Shown in pieces: positions 19,501 to 28,611 of a stretch of 64,000 bases of DNA. Positions within the stretch are counted from its first letter, which is position 1. The number at the start of each line of letters is the position of its first letter. This stretch comes from Chloroflexota bacterium (lineage in GTDB: Bacteria > Chloroflexota > Anaerolineae > Anaerolineales > UBA4823). The DNA is taken from assembly GCA_029782365.1 (NCBI GenBank), contig JAKOUW010000017.1, positions 62,001 to 126,000 of the forward strand. The letters are read 5' to 3'. Both the position numbers and the translations under genes were made by a program. The notes under the pieces are model-generated. The model did no database searches, was not told where the DNA came from, and saw nothing but the letters and a program-made list of their open reading frames with translations.

Positions 19501-20295
19501 AGCCTGCCGCTCATCTTCGGCCTGCTGCAGTCCAACCCGGGCACTTCCACACCCACCGCAACAGCCACAAAAGTCGGGGCCACCGCCACACCCACCGCTA
19601 CAGCCACAAAACTCGCGGCCACCTCCACACCCACACCGACCCGCACCCCCAACCCAACAGCGACCCCGACTGCCACATCGACTGCCACGCCGACGGCCAC
19701 CTCACAGGTATTCCCAGTTCTGCAAAACGCCGATTTTGAACAGGGACATGTTGCCTGGACTGAGGCCTCGAATTTCTTCGCAGGCGCATTGATCGTCCAG
19801 CAAGGCGATGGCGGCGCGCCGGCCGCTCAAAGTGGAACCTGGTTAGCCTGGCTGGGTGGAGCGGATAACGAAACCAGCGATTTGTCCCAGTCGATCACCA
19901 TCCCCACCGGAGCTGGGCCGACTTACCTCCATTTCTATTACCAGATGGCGTCGGATGAAACAAACTGCAATGTGCAGACCCCATCCGATGTGGCTTACTT
20001 GTACATCAACAATAACTATATGACTGGCTTCATTGTGTGCAACGCCTACAACACCGGCGCCGTATGGACGGATTTCAGTTTCAACGCCGACCTCAGTGGT
20101 TTCGCCGGGCAGACAGTCACTCTCCATATCAAGGTAATCACGGACGGCGCTTTAACGAGCAGCGTCTATTTCGATACGCTGAGCTTCAGCGGCGCGGCGC
20201 TGGATGTAAAACCTGGCGCGAACCGACTCTCCAGTCCACCCCTGCCGGCGCAAACCAACATTCACAACGGGCCGCCGGTGCGTCGTCCGAAATAG
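16507..20295 (+). CDS. Exported Asp-box (BNR/sortilin-like) beta-propeller protein
   Basis: 1262 residues. The N-terminal hydrophobic helix (about 6-25) is a signal or anchor. From about residue 180 to 990 there are at least eight Asp-box motifs of the form S/TxDGGxTW (FKSSDGGETW, FKSIDGGQTW, YRSLDGGGTW, FETVDGGATW), giving one or two beta-propellers like those of VPS10/GH74-type proteins. Then come a FTISLPLIFG segment, a Thr/Pro linker built from a 39-bp DNA repeat, and a C-terminal beta-sandwich (about 1070-1240) that resembles a carbohydrate-binding or adhesion module. The ribosome site GGTGGAGG precedes ATG 16507. It is extracellular; an enzymatic role is not shown. Confidence 0.8.
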   Translation: MGIKRLRILSGLALAVLVLVAGSLAYKFLIPPAGQPYTGGPLALIPSAQEKIGEPQGGYPGFESPAMQAERLREAAGAGTGDNPNQEVRSESAGASGSANEALVPGAVGEGQPESANTSVQNAPASKDGQKVTLQAEFSAGVEDDPMLLEELFWSQRAFPTGKIPLKVHDAAIHAELQQTTRAPQFISPYWTNLGPAPLHDITYGGTSQQNASGRTLAVAVNPANANTILIGAAQGGIWKTINGGTSFKAVAENLPSLAIKVIRYAPSNSQIVYAGSGEPHSSTSIYGQGVFKSSDGGETWVALPPNGTGWDFRYASISGLQVHPTDPNILYVTTAAIFTSVDQFNPASTPQTGIFKSIDGGQTWTLLKASTVYTSPLTSLQGNAGFMDLEMARSNPNLLYASEYFGGVWKSTNAGVDWNLITPRKAGLGADFPASVPNYSYFSANQATFYVLNRFGLANTYPEFTRVELGLSQSNPDVVYAGYAALLLLDANNNGIYESNIDIFTRVGLIFKTTDGGAHWSWLGDWSRNGVPDYCASQCGYDNSVEVNPANANDLLIGGSANYNSIWPDPTGAPTRYLSLPWRGMVYRSLDGGGTWVDTTPQCTTLDAAPSNTFNSLPVYGCSPNLANKVIHPDIHSLNYDPTGGSRIYVGNDGGFYRATYASTGASSNDYTWENVNNNLATLQFYNFDVHPTDPNLLIGGLQDNSVAYWNGATWEGWGFGDGTFGAFDPQAPQHVYMGTQFNIHRHDSGGGKNALDPLSGWHLSIFKVPNTDTPQFVVPFAIDPLSSATVYAASQTGLYRSDNRGDAWGGRINPNPLDGTPTSISVSPVNDKYVWVSTSTGWVYFYDFQNSQLNQRGASLPTRYASRVLASPNNADTLYMAFSGYDSNTPSTPGKVFKSTNLGIDFTNISGNLPDVPVSALAVDPNNEQRLWAGTDIGVFETVDGGATWNSLRGNMPVVAIMDMKYNAATGYLTVVTHGRGAWRINPNAPGRKFTISLPLIFGLLQSNPGTSTPTATATKVGATATPTATATKLAATSTPTPTRTPNPTATPTATSTATPTATSQVFPVLQNADFEQGHVAWTEASNFFAGALIVQQGDGGAPAAQSGTWLAWLGGADNETSDLSQSITIPTGAGPTYLHFYYQMASDETNCNVQTPSDVAYLYINNNYMTGFIVCNAYNTGAVWTDFSFNADLSGFAGQTVTLHIKVITDGALTSSVYFDTLSFSGAALDVKPGANRLSSPPLPAQTNIHNGPPVRRPK
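19547..19645 (+). repeat. 39-bp tandem repeat coding the Thr/Pro linker
   Basis: Two near-identical 39-bp units (19547-19585, 19586-19624) and a partial third encode the TPTATATK-type linker. Confidence 0.75.
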
Positions 20296-20300
20296 ACCGA

Positions 20301-20344
20301 TCCCGAGGGTTAGCAGCCGCTCCCGGCTTGCTAATCCCTCGGGA
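20301..20344 (+). terminator. Strong hairpin after the Asp-box gene
   Basis: TCCCGAGGGTTAGCA (20301-20315) pairs with 20329-20344 with a single bulged base. There is no U-tract, so it is either a weak terminator or a 3'-end protecting hairpin. Confidence 0.55.
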
Positions 20345-20436
20345 ACAAAGGCGGCTGGACGAACGTCTATGCATTAATCGGTCGATGAACGGTACCTGGC
20401 TGGGATCGACCGCCAGCCGGAAAGCGATCTGCAGAG

Positions 20437-21279
20437 ATGACTCGCATGCGTGTCGGATTCGGTTTCGTTTTGATATCCCTGGCGCTGGCTGCCGCCTGCG
20501 CCAGTCAGCCGGCTGTGCCGCAGAGCGACCAGCCGACAATCCAAATCATTCAACCGACGGCGACCCCGGCAATCCTTTCATTGCCCGAGCAGGCAAACAA
20601 CCCCGCCGCCCGGCCGACTCTTGCCCCCGGCCAGCCGACGCCAACCCCGGAAGCGCTGCTGCCTGGCGGTGGTCTCCTGCCAGAAGCCGGCCTGGTGAAG
20701 CCGCTGACCACAACCCCTTACACACTCACCCTCACGAACGGCAGCCAGGCGATCTTCTACCCTGCTCCACAGCCAGGTGAAGGTGTGCTGTTATTGGTGT
20801 CCACCGCGCCAGAAGAATTGACCGGCTGGCAGATGTTGGCGCAGAGCGCCCAGGTAAAAGGCCTGGCGGCTTTGGTGGTTGAGCTGCCTGAGCTGAGCGC
20901 CGCCCCGCAGGCAGTCCAGGCCGCTTTGCAGTGGCTGGGCGTGCCCGCGAACGGCGCCTATCGGAAAGTCGTTGTGTCTGGCTCCGGAGCGGTGGACAGC
21001 GCTGTCCTGTCGGCGGTTGGGGCTGCGCCGGAAATCCGCGCCAGTTTGCTGTTTTCACCGGAGACATGCGACACCACTCTGACAGGTGCGCTGAAAAATG
21101 CGAAGTTTCCGGTGCGCCTGGTGCAGTCCACCGAAACAGCGGTCAAGTGTCCAGATGTTAACAATCTGGAGGTCATCAACACAGCCGCCAGCGGGCGAGG
21201 GGTGGACCTGCTTTCCAACCAGCCTGGGCTGTTGAACCAGACGCTGGAATGGTGCTTGCAGAAATTATCTGGAAATTGA
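20437..21279 (+). CDS. Putative lipoprotein of unknown function
   Basis: 280 residues starting at ATG 20437; ATG 20446 is an equally good start. A lipoprotein signal ends ALAAAC, followed by a Pro/Thr-rich linker (QPTATP, PTPTPEA). The folded part (about 85-280) has blocks that recall an alpha/beta-hydrolase: a strand, then VVVSGSGAVDSAV where a nucleophile elbow would be. The usual GxSxG is degenerate, so I do not assign catalysis. It lies between the Asp-box protein and a SnoaL-like gene. Confidence 0.6.
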   Translation: MTRMRVGFGFVLISLALAAACASQPAVPQSDQPTIQIIQPTATPAILSLPEQANNPAARPTLAPGQPTPTPEALLPGGGLLPEAGLVKPLTTTPYTLTLTNGSQAIFYPAPQPGEGVLLLVSTAPEELTGWQMLAQSAQVKGLAALVVELPELSAAPQAVQAALQWLGVPANGAYRKVVVSGSGAVDSAVLSAVGAAPEIRASLLFSPETCDTTLTGALKNAKFPVRLVQSTETAVKCPDVNNLEVINTAASGRGVDLLSNQPGLLNQTLEWCLQKLSGN

Positions 21280-21322
21280 GTACAATCATAAATACTCACG
21301 ATCAGAAAGAAGGAAGCGGGCA

Positions 21323-21751
21323 ATGGCTCCAATGTATCGCGCGCAAGTCGAAAGTGTTTTGAAGGCCGTCGAGGCGTTGGATTTAAAAACTGTCATGCAG
21401 TATTTCGCCGATGACGCAGTGTTGTTTGACCCTCACTACCCCCGACCGAAAATGATCGGCAAAGCCATGATCGAGCAGGGCTTGACCTGGGGCCTGGCCG
21501 CCATGCAGAAAATGGGCTTCCCAATCGTGAATTATTGGGAAGACACCGAACAGGGCAAAGTGGTCATCGAAGTGGCCACAGCGCATGTGTTGAAAAATGG
21601 CATCCAGTTGAATTTTCCACAGGTGTTCGTCATCGAGCTGCGCGATGGGCTGGTGACACGCATGCAGGCCTACGAACCTTACGGCCCGGGCGGCATCAAC
21701 GGCCTGGTGTTGGCAATCACCCGGCTGACTTGGAAGTTGAGCGGAAAATAA
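21323..21751 (+). CDS. SnoaL-like / NTF2-fold protein
   Basis: 142 residues. The pattern VLKAVEALDLKTVMQYFADDAVLFDPHYP, then a mid-domain glycine and a C-terminal ELRDGLVTRMQAYEP, matches the SnoaL-like branch of the cone-shaped NTF2 fold. Members are small isomerases, cyclases or ligand binders in the cytoplasm. No active site can be assigned from sequence alone. The ribosome site GAAGGAAG lies before ATG. A TACAAT -10-like box is at 21281-21286. Confidence 0.7.
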   Translation: MAPMYRAQVESVLKAVEALDLKTVMQYFADDAVLFDPHYPRPKMIGKAMIEQGLTWGLAAMQKMGFPIVNYWEDTEQGKVVIEVATAHVLKNGIQLNFPQVFVIELRDGLVTRMQAYEPYGPGGINGLVLAITRLTWKLSGK

Positions 21752-21787
21752 GAAATCTAAATCAAGGCAATTCAGGGAGAGTACATC

Positions 21788-21796
21788 TGATATAAT
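21788..21796 (+). promoter_or_regulatory. Extended -10 promoter of the beta-helix protein
   Basis: TGA followed by TATAAT at 21791-21796 forms an extended -10 element. No clear -35 box is present. The start codon lies about 68 bases downstream. Confidence 0.55.
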
Positions 21797-21863
21797 CCTC
21801 GTGTTCCGCAAGAACGGCGCTAATTTCGTGCAGGCGGCGAAAATTCAATGACACGAGGTGATT

Positions 21864-24740
21864 ATGTCCAGCGTTAACCCGATCGAAACGGCTCAACCGG
21901 CATCTCCAACTGCTTCCACAAATGCCTGGCAGCTTGTACGCCTGGCAACCAGCATAGGGCTCGGCATGCTGTCGGCCCTGGTGTGCCTGTGGATTCTGCA
22001 GCCGCCGGCGCCTGCACAAGCCTCCGCAGATGTTACGTCTCGCACGTACCCTGGCGCAGCGCCGTGTAACACCACCCTGCAGGCTTGCATCGATGCCTCT
22101 GCCAAAGGCGATACGATCAACATCTCTGGAGGCTTTTACAATACCAGCGTGACGGTCAATAAGGCCATAAACCTGGTTGGGGCTGGCTCGAGCAGCACCA
22201 CGATCAAAGCCCTGCCTGGCCAGCGTGTCTTGACGGTCAATTACACAATGACCAACCCGGCGCGCATTGAAGGGCTGACCTTGCAGAGCGGCGACGCTGG
22301 CGCCAGCAACGGCGGCGGCATTTTCCTGGGCCCTGGCGCAAAGCCGCTGATCCAGGATGTCACCCTGCTTTCCAATTCGGCCAGAAGCGGCGGCGGCATT
22401 TTCGCCAGCTCAGCAATCACCCTGTCCAACGTAACCCTGCTGGGCAACAGCGCCACCAACGGCAGCGGGGGTGGGCTGTACGCCGCCGGCAGCGTGGTTG
22501 CCACAAACTGCACCATCCAATCCAACGTGGTCATCACCAACGGCTACGGCGGCGGTATCTTAACCGCAGGAGACTTGCTGGGAAATAACCTGAATTTCAT
22601 CGGCAACATCGTCAGCCACGGCTTCGACGGCGGCGGGGCATACGCCAGCGGCTCAGTCACCTTGACGGGCAGTAAATTCATCAACAACCAGACAACCAAG
22701 AGCAAGGGTTACGGCGGAGGCGGCGGCCTGATGGCCTTTGGCCGGTCGGTGATCACCAATACGCTCTTCGAAGGCAACAGTTCTTCGGATTGGGGCGGCG
22801 GGGCTTACCTGGCATATTTCGCCAACATAAGCCCCAGCAAGCTGACCAATGTGCAGTTCATCAAAAACCAGGCGAAGTCGGGCGGAGGCGGCGGCCTGTT
22901 CATGTGGTTTGATGCCAACTTAATCAACGTTGACTTCTACACCAACACGACATCTTACCGCGGCGGCGGGGCGTACGCAGGCTATGCCGGGAATTATAAA
23001 ATTTCGATCCAGGGAGGACAGTACATCAGCAACACCTCTGCGACTGGCGGTGGAGGGCTGTACGGCGATTCGGCGCTGGTGATCACGAACACCGTGTTCC
23101 TGAGAAACACAGCGCTCAACGGCAACGGCGGCGGCGCCTGGACGCCGATCACCTCCAATGTAAAGGGGGCTCGTTTCGAGAAGAACACCGTGATCAAAGG
23201 CGGCAACAGCGGCGGGCTGGATACGGGCGGAAACACTCATATCAAGGACAGCCTGTTTATTGACAACCGCACGCTGACCGGAGGCGGCGGCGGCGCTGGC
23301 GCCGGGGGATCGATATCCTTGGAAAATGTGCAGTTTATCCACAACTACGCCTTCAACTTGGGCGGCGGCGCACTTTCCTACAGCGGCGGGTTGGTCAGCG
23401 CCAGCCGCTTCGAAAACAACCGCAGTGCAACCAACTGGGGCGGCGGAGCCTTCATTAACGGCGTCGTCACGGTCGCCAATACGCATTTTATCAGCAACAC
23501 CTCCATGTATGCCGGCGGTGGTTTAGCTTCGTACAACTCTGTCAGCCTGAGCGGCGGCCGGTTCGAACGCAACCTGACCACCAACAACGGCTGGGGCGGC
23601 GGCGTGTACATGGCCGGCAGCCTGTTCACCATCAACGGCACGCAGTTTCTCAGCAACACAGCCACGGCCACTGGCGGCGGCGCGGTGGGCAACACATCCA
23701 TCATCACCAACGCTGTCTTCCGCAATAACACGGCCGCCACCTGGGGTGGGGGTTTCGAAGGGTTTGGCCCGGTGCGCATCACCGGCAGTCAGTTCCAAAA
23801 CAACCGCGCCGACGCCAACGGCGGCGGACTTTCCTCTGGCAATACCGTGAATGTGACCGGTTCGCAGTTCATTGGCAACAAGGCCAAGGGCGACGGCACG
23901 TACGGCGGCGGGGCGATCGCCGCCAGCCTCTCGGTCTCAGCAGTCAGCAGCCAGTTCACCGGCAACACTGCCCAAACTTCGCCTGGCGGGGCGCTGAGCG
24001 TCGGCGGTGGGGTGTACCTGAAACAAACCACGTTCAAAAGCAATACAGCCGTGAGCGGCGACGGCGGCGCGGTCTTTGCGCGCGCCGGCGCAACGCTCGA
24101 CCAGGTGACTTTCAGCGACAACCAGAGCGGAGCCAACGGCGGGGCGCTGACGATCACCGGCACCCTGGGGGTGACCCGCTCACTTTTCACGGGTAATTTC
24201 GCCCTCAAAGGCGGCGCCCTATATTTGTACTCTGGTGATGGGCGCATGGTCAACTCGCTCTTCGCCCGCAACTCTGCTTCCAGCGGCACAGCCATGGGAA
24301 TGTACCTGGCGCCGTCCGGCACACTGACGATCCAGTTCTGCACCATCGCCGCCCCCAGCCTGGCCGCGGGCGATGCGCTGCGCGCCAACGGCGGCAGCTT
24401 GCTGATCCAGGACACCATTTTCACAAACCATGCCACGGCGCTTTTTCGCCAGGCAGGTACGATCACACAGGATTACAACCTGTTCTACGGCAACACCACC
24501 AACACCTTCGGCGGCTCGATCAGCGGCGGAACGCACAACAAAGCCGGCAACCCGCTCTTCATCAACCCGGCCGGCGATAATTATCACATTAAGACTGCCA
24601 GCGGCGCCATCGACGGCGGGTTGAATGTGGGAGTGTCCAACGATATCGACGGGCAGCCCCGCCCTTACAACAAAGGGTTTGACATCGGCTTTGACGAAGT
24701 GAATATCCGGCGCCTGTTCCTGGCCTGGATCAAACACTGA
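21864..24740 (+). CDS. Exported right-handed beta-helix repeat protein (Pmp-like)
   Basis: The start is ATG 21864, because GAGGTGAT just upstream is a near-perfect ribosome site that overlaps the alternative GTG at 21858. 958 residues. A hydrophobic segment at about 30-50 ends in APAQAS and acts as signal or anchor. The rest is a long array of roughly 22-30-residue coils with recurring GGG(I/L/A)x and (F/L)xxN(T/S) patterns, typical of parallel beta-helix and chlamydial-Pmp-like surface proteins. The C-terminus has an IDGG...DIDGQPRP...DIGFDE signature seen in many beta-helix choice-of-anchor proteins. It is probably an adhesin or polysaccharide-interacting surface protein; no catalytic site is seen. 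Confidence 0.85.
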   Translation: MSSVNPIETAQPASPTASTNAWQLVRLATSIGLGMLSALVCLWILQPPAPAQASADVTSRTYPGAAPCNTTLQACIDASAKGDTINISGGFYNTSVTVNKAINLVGAGSSSTTIKALPGQRVLTVNYTMTNPARIEGLTLQSGDAGASNGGGIFLGPGAKPLIQDVTLLSNSARSGGGIFASSAITLSNVTLLGNSATNGSGGGLYAAGSVVATNCTIQSNVVITNGYGGGILTAGDLLGNNLNFIGNIVSHGFDGGGAYASGSVTLTGSKFINNQTTKSKGYGGGGGLMAFGRSVITNTLFEGNSSSDWGGGAYLAYFANISPSKLTNVQFIKNQAKSGGGGGLFMWFDANLINVDFYTNTTSYRGGGAYAGYAGNYKISIQGGQYISNTSATGGGGLYGDSALVITNTVFLRNTALNGNGGGAWTPITSNVKGARFEKNTVIKGGNSGGLDTGGNTHIKDSLFIDNRTLTGGGGGAGAGGSISLENVQFIHNYAFNLGGGALSYSGGLVSASRFENNRSATNWGGGAFINGVVTVANTHFISNTSMYAGGGLASYNSVSLSGGRFERNLTTNNGWGGGVYMAGSLFTINGTQFLSNTATATGGGAVGNTSIITNAVFRNNTAATWGGGFEGFGPVRITGSQFQNNRADANGGGLSSGNTVNVTGSQFIGNKAKGDGTYGGGAIAASLSVSAVSSQFTGNTAQTSPGGALSVGGGVYLKQTTFKSNTAVSGDGGAVFARAGATLDQVTFSDNQSGANGGALTITGTLGVTRSLFTGNFALKGGALYLYSGDGRMVNSLFARNSASSGTAMGMYLAPSGTLTIQFCTIAAPSLAAGDALRANGGSLLIQDTIFTNHATALFRQAGTITQDYNLFYGNTTNTFGGSISGGTHNKAGNPLFINPAGDNYHIKTASGAIDGGLNVGVSNDIDGQPRPYNKGFDIGFDEVNIRRLFLAWIKH

Positions 24741-24750
24741 CCGCCGCTGG

Positions 24751-27700
24751 TTATTTTTTACAGGCCGGTTTGTACGGCTCGCCGGTCAGGTATTGGTCCC
24801 ATTCGGCTTCGGTGAGAGAACGGCCGGCCAGGTCGCAGGCCCGCCTCAGCCACGAGTCAATGTTGGTATCCCAGGCAGACAGGTCGCCAGAATCGTACCC
24901 TGCCATCAGGCGGCCTCCATCTGGCGCAAAAGCCAGGCTGGTGACCGGACTGGATATGCCCAGCAGAGGCTCGCCGATCGGCTGGGCCGAGCCCATGTCC
25001 CACAGCACGATGTAACCGTGGGCGTCCCCGGAGGCCAGGATACTGCCGTCCCGGTTGAACGCCAGGCTGGTCACGGCCGCCAGCTTCTTCTTCAAGAGAT
25101 TGAGCAGTTTCCCGCTGGAAAGATCCCACACCTCGATCGTGTGATCGCTTCCGCCGGCGGCCAGCAGACTGCCGCCTGGATGAAAGGCGAGGCTGGTGAT
25201 TGGTCCATCGATGAATTGAGGAAAAGTGCCAATATACGGGAAGGCCACAAATGGCCCTGGACGGTCGAGCGCCTGCCCGCTGGTCAGATCGCGAAAACCA
25301 ATCGCATTCTCAATGCAGGTGTTGGTATCCTGGTTCTTTAAAGTGCAGATGCCCAGCGCGGCCACCGGGCTGCCAGGCTGAATGGCCAGGCTGGTGAGGG
25401 TGCCGGGGGATTTCTCAAATGTGCTGTAATTATTGTTCTGGCTGGTGGATGTGGGAAAAGCTTCCGTGGTGACCACGCCGTCTTCCCGACCGCGCACCAG
25501 GTAGGCTCCCGCTGGATCGAGAATCGAAAAGAGGGTGCTCTCTCTGCTCGGCGTGTAATCCAACTGCTTCGAGCCATCCCGCAAATCTATCGAAAACACG
25601 CGCACATACGTGCGGATGTTGAGCGCGACTTTCACCGTATCAGCGCCGGTGAAAACGATGCTTTGCACCTGGCCGCCGAGATTGGGATAATATTGGTAAA
25701 ATGGCTGCTGCTCATTCAACTCGAACAGGTTGATGGCGGCATTGCCCGTGCCCCAGGCAATCAGGCTGGGTTTAGAGGCGCGAAAAGCCAGATTGACCAC
25801 CACGCTGTCATTCTCGATGGGCGGGCTGACTGGTTGGAAATTCTTGGTATCCACCAGACGCACCATGCGGTCGAATCCGGCCATGCCAAGCACCCGGCTG
25901 TCGGGGCTAAAGGCCACAGTTAAGATATCATCCTGGCTGGTAGTGATGGCCGTGACCTGGCTGGAGGCTTTCTCCCATACCATCACTTTCTTGTCGGCCG
26001 TGCCTTTGCCGCCGATCGCCAGCCATTGACCGTTGGGCGACCAGGCCAGGCTGTTGACATAGTTGACCCGCGGGATATTGTAAGCGATGCCCCGGCCGGC
26101 GACATCCCAAACATGCACGGTGTCAATGGAGCCTCCAGCCGCCAGGAGAGCGGAATCGGGCGACCAGGCCAGGGCGCGCAAATCACTGCCTTCGCCTGGG
26201 TCGAAGGTCAACGGGTCATGGTAGCTGGCAGTCTCAAAGAGCGTGACGGTGCGGTTATCCCCGACCACCGCCAGGTATTTTCCATTCGGACTGAAAGCCA
26301 GGTTCAGGATTGACGAGTGGGTCGTGGCAAGTTTACTGCGCACTTCACCGTTCTTCGGATCGACCAGGTAAACCAGGTTGGTCGAACCACCCACTGCCAA
26401 TGTGTTTCCATCTGGACTGAAGGCCAGGGCGGTGGTCTTGGGAAAGAACTGCTTGTCCCAAATCTGCACCTGGTGGTCGATATCCCACAATTCGGTGGTA
26501 TCTGAATAAGTGGCCCAGGCCAGGTTCTGACTGTTGGGTTGGAAAGCCACCATGCGGATGGTGGAATACTGCTGAGGGATGCGCCGATTATATTCGACCA
26601 CGCTCTGCTGCAAGTTGTGCTGCAGGCCAGCCAGCACGGCATTCATGGTTTGCAGGGTGGGTGAAATATGATACGACTCGATGCTGAGCAGGAGGGAAAG
26701 GTCGGGGCGGTAGTTCACATTGATGAGTGAATTGCTGATCAGACTGTTCAACAAGGCCAGCTTGCGCTGACGGTCGGCTTCGGCGGCGGCCTGCTCGGCG
26801 CGCTGGCGCTCGGCTTCGGCGGTGGCCTTTTGCTGGAGGGCATCGTGAGAGGCTTTTTCTGCCAGGGCGGCCTGGGTTTGGGCGACATTCTGCTGGTGCA
26901 AGGCTTCGGCGGCCAGCGTGCCAGAGCGCAGGCTTTCTGCCTCGATGGTAGCCTTGGAACTGTTGGCCAGATTGCTGGCCGTGCTGGCGACTTGCGCCTG
27001 CCGTTCAGCGACCCCCTGGGCGTTGGTGGCAGTGGCTGCCTGCAGTTCGGCCATCTGTGCGTTGGTGGAGGATTGAAATGCGAAGAAGATCGCTGTGCCA
27101 AGCAAAATCACCGCCACCGCCAGGGCGGCGGTCAACAGCACGGCGCGCTGGCGCAGGGTGTGGCCCAGGCGAGTCTGCTCCTCCAGCTTGATCTGGTTAT
27201 CGGCCAGGGCGCGGGCTTCTTTTTCCCGCGCCTCGCCTTCCTGGCATTCGCGCAAATAATCTTCCTCTGCCGGCGACATCTCGGCGGCGTTGCCTTGCGC
27301 CCAGGTTTCTGCCTCCGCCAAAGCCGCGCCGCGCAGCAGCAGAGCTTTGTTCTGACCACTCTCTTGAAAGAGGGCAGCCTGGCGCTGGAGCATGCTTAAA
27401 TTCTCCTGGAACCACTCGGCGTTGCTTTTCTGCACCGGCTGAACCAGGCGGTCATGTGACAGCTCCAGCCAGAAAGCCCCGCCGCGCTTTTCTGTCCGCA
27501 CCAGGTGCGCCCTATCCAACAACTGGATCACCTGGTTGGACAGACCTTCGCTCTCTTCGGAACCCACCAAGGCCTGGCTGCGGATGCCCTGCTTGGTGAT
27601 CAGTTTGCGCTCGAACCAATCGCGGATATGGCGCTCGCGCACGCTGGTTTGCGCAGCGGCGGCAGACACGCGCTCAGCGTAATACTGCGCCAGGGCGCGG

Positions 27701-28599
27701 TCCACGTTGCCCACTTCGGCCAGGTCGGCTTCGTCAATCAGGGCGTCGGCCGGGTCCAGGCGCTCCCACAGTCGGAAACACACCACCTGCAGTTGGACAG
27801 GCTCGATATACGGGCCGGGCAGACGGTCGATCTTGCCGTCGGGGCGCTGAACTTGCACCTGGCGCAGGTCATCCACCAATATCTGGGCAGGGCGGCGCGC
27901 AAACTCCACACCCGCCTGAGCGGCAGGCTGTTGGATGGCTTTGAGCGCCGCCTCTTCACCCAGCAAATCCAGGCGGAAGGTGGCGCTGAAACGGGTGGGG
28001 ATGGGCAGGGTGTAGGGGTCGAGGGCGGCGACATAGTCTTCGCGCATGGAAAAGAGCGCCCAGCGGCCGCGATCGCTGAGCATGGCGCCGACCTGGTTGA
28101 AGAAATCCTGCTTGACCTGGCGGTCGGTCGGATCGAGGGTCAGGATCTCTTCGAATTGATCGAGGATGAACACTTCGAAAGCACCTGCCAGCGGGTTGGG
28201 GCGGCGCTGCAAGTACGCCTCCAGGCTGAGCCCAGACAGCTCGGCGTCACTCAATTGCGACTCCTTGGGGTAAGCCTCTTCTAACGAGCTGAGCATGGAA
28301 TACATGTAACGGTTAAAATCAGGGTTGCCTGGACGTTCGGGCGGCTCACGGTTGACGCGGATCAGGGGCCGGACATGGAATTCGCGCTCCTCCAGCTCGG
28401 GAGCCAGGGCGGCCTTGATCAAAGAAGTCTTGCCTGCGCCGGACGGCGAGTAAAACAGCACGATGCGTTCAGCGCTGAGCAGGTTGGCGAGCTTGTACGT
28501 TTCACGGTCGCGGCCGTAGATCGTCTCACCGAAATCGTAGGCGCGCGGGCCGACGTAAGGATTCGGACGGGGATTGCGCACAGAAGAGGTATCGTTCAT
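24751..28599 (-). CDS. nSTAND1 NTPase with membrane helix and WD40 propeller
   Basis: 1282 residues. The N-terminus PYVGPRAYDF...YGRDRE leads into an nSTAND1 NTPase with Walker A SPSGAGKTS (51-59) and Walker B VFILDQFEEIL (about 144-154). A helical STAND arm is followed by one membrane helix (about 487-508). An Ala/Gln-rich coiled coil (about 510-640) then leads to about a dozen WD40-type repeats (LAFSPDG...WD, about 680-1255). The family works as a signal-gated oligomerising switch in bacterial conflict and programmed-death systems. It is the last gene of a five-gene run; 12 bases separate it from the CHAT-SIR2 gene. It probably senses through the WD40 part and recruits the effectors upstream; this is inference. 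Confidence 0.87.
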   Translation of the reverse strand: MNDTSSVRNPRPNPYVGPRAYDFGETIYGRDRETYKLANLLSAERIVLFYSPSGAGKTSLIKAALAPELEEREFHVRPLIRVNREPPERPGNPDFNRYMYSMLSSLEEAYPKESQLSDAELSGLSLEAYLQRRPNPLAGAFEVFILDQFEEILTLDPTDRQVKQDFFNQVGAMLSDRGRWALFSMREDYVAALDPYTLPIPTRFSATFRLDLLGEEAALKAIQQPAAQAGVEFARRPAQILVDDLRQVQVQRPDGKIDRLPGPYIEPVQLQVVCFRLWERLDPADALIDEADLAEVGNVDRALAQYYAERVSAAAAQTSVRERHIRDWFERKLITKQGIRSQALVGSEESEGLSNQVIQLLDRAHLVRTEKRGGAFWLELSHDRLVQPVQKSNAEWFQENLSMLQRQAALFQESGQNKALLLRGAALAEAETWAQGNAAEMSPAEEDYLRECQEGEAREKEARALADNQIKLEEQTRLGHTLRQRAVLLTAALAVAVILLGTAIFFAFQSSTNAQMAELQAATATNAQGVAERQAQVASTASNLANSSKATIEAESLRSGTLAAEALHQQNVAQTQAALAEKASHDALQQKATAEAERQRAEQAAAEADRQRKLALLNSLISNSLINVNYRPDLSLLLSIESYHISPTLQTMNAVLAGLQHNLQQSVVEYNRRIPQQYSTIRMVAFQPNSQNLAWATYSDTTELWDIDHQVQIWDKQFFPKTTALAFSPDGNTLAVGGSTNLVYLVDPKNGEVRSKLATTHSSILNLAFSPNGKYLAVVGDNRTVTLFETASYHDPLTFDPGEGSDLRALAWSPDSALLAAGGSIDTVHVWDVAGRGIAYNIPRVNYVNSLAWSPNGQWLAIGGKGTADKKVMVWEKASSQVTAITTSQDDILTVAFSPDSRVLGMAGFDRMVRLVDTKNFQPVSPPIENDSVVVNLAFRASKPSLIAWGTGNAAINLFELNEQQPFYQYYPNLGGQVQSIVFTGADTVKVALNIRTYVRVFSIDLRDGSKQLDYTPSRESTLFSILDPAGAYLVRGREDGVVTTEAFPTSTSQNNNYSTFEKSPGTLTSLAIQPGSPVAALGICTLKNQDTNTCIENAIGFRDLTSGQALDRPGPFVAFPYIGTFPQFIDGPITSLAFHPGGSLLAAGGSDHTIEVWDLSSGKLLNLLKKKLAAVTSLAFNRDGSILASGDAHGYIVLWDMGSAQPIGEPLLGISSPVTSLAFAPDGGRLMAGYDSGDLSAWDTNIDSWLRRACDLAGRSLTEAEWDQYLTGEPYKPACKK

Positions 28600-28611
28600 A
28601 ACCTGGCCTCG

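Noticed and set aside
22310-24200. Repeated GGCGGCGG-rich blocks resembling a repeat array
   Set aside because: They are codons for the GGG coils of a beta-helix protein, with irregular spacing, and not a CRISPR or DNA repeat array.
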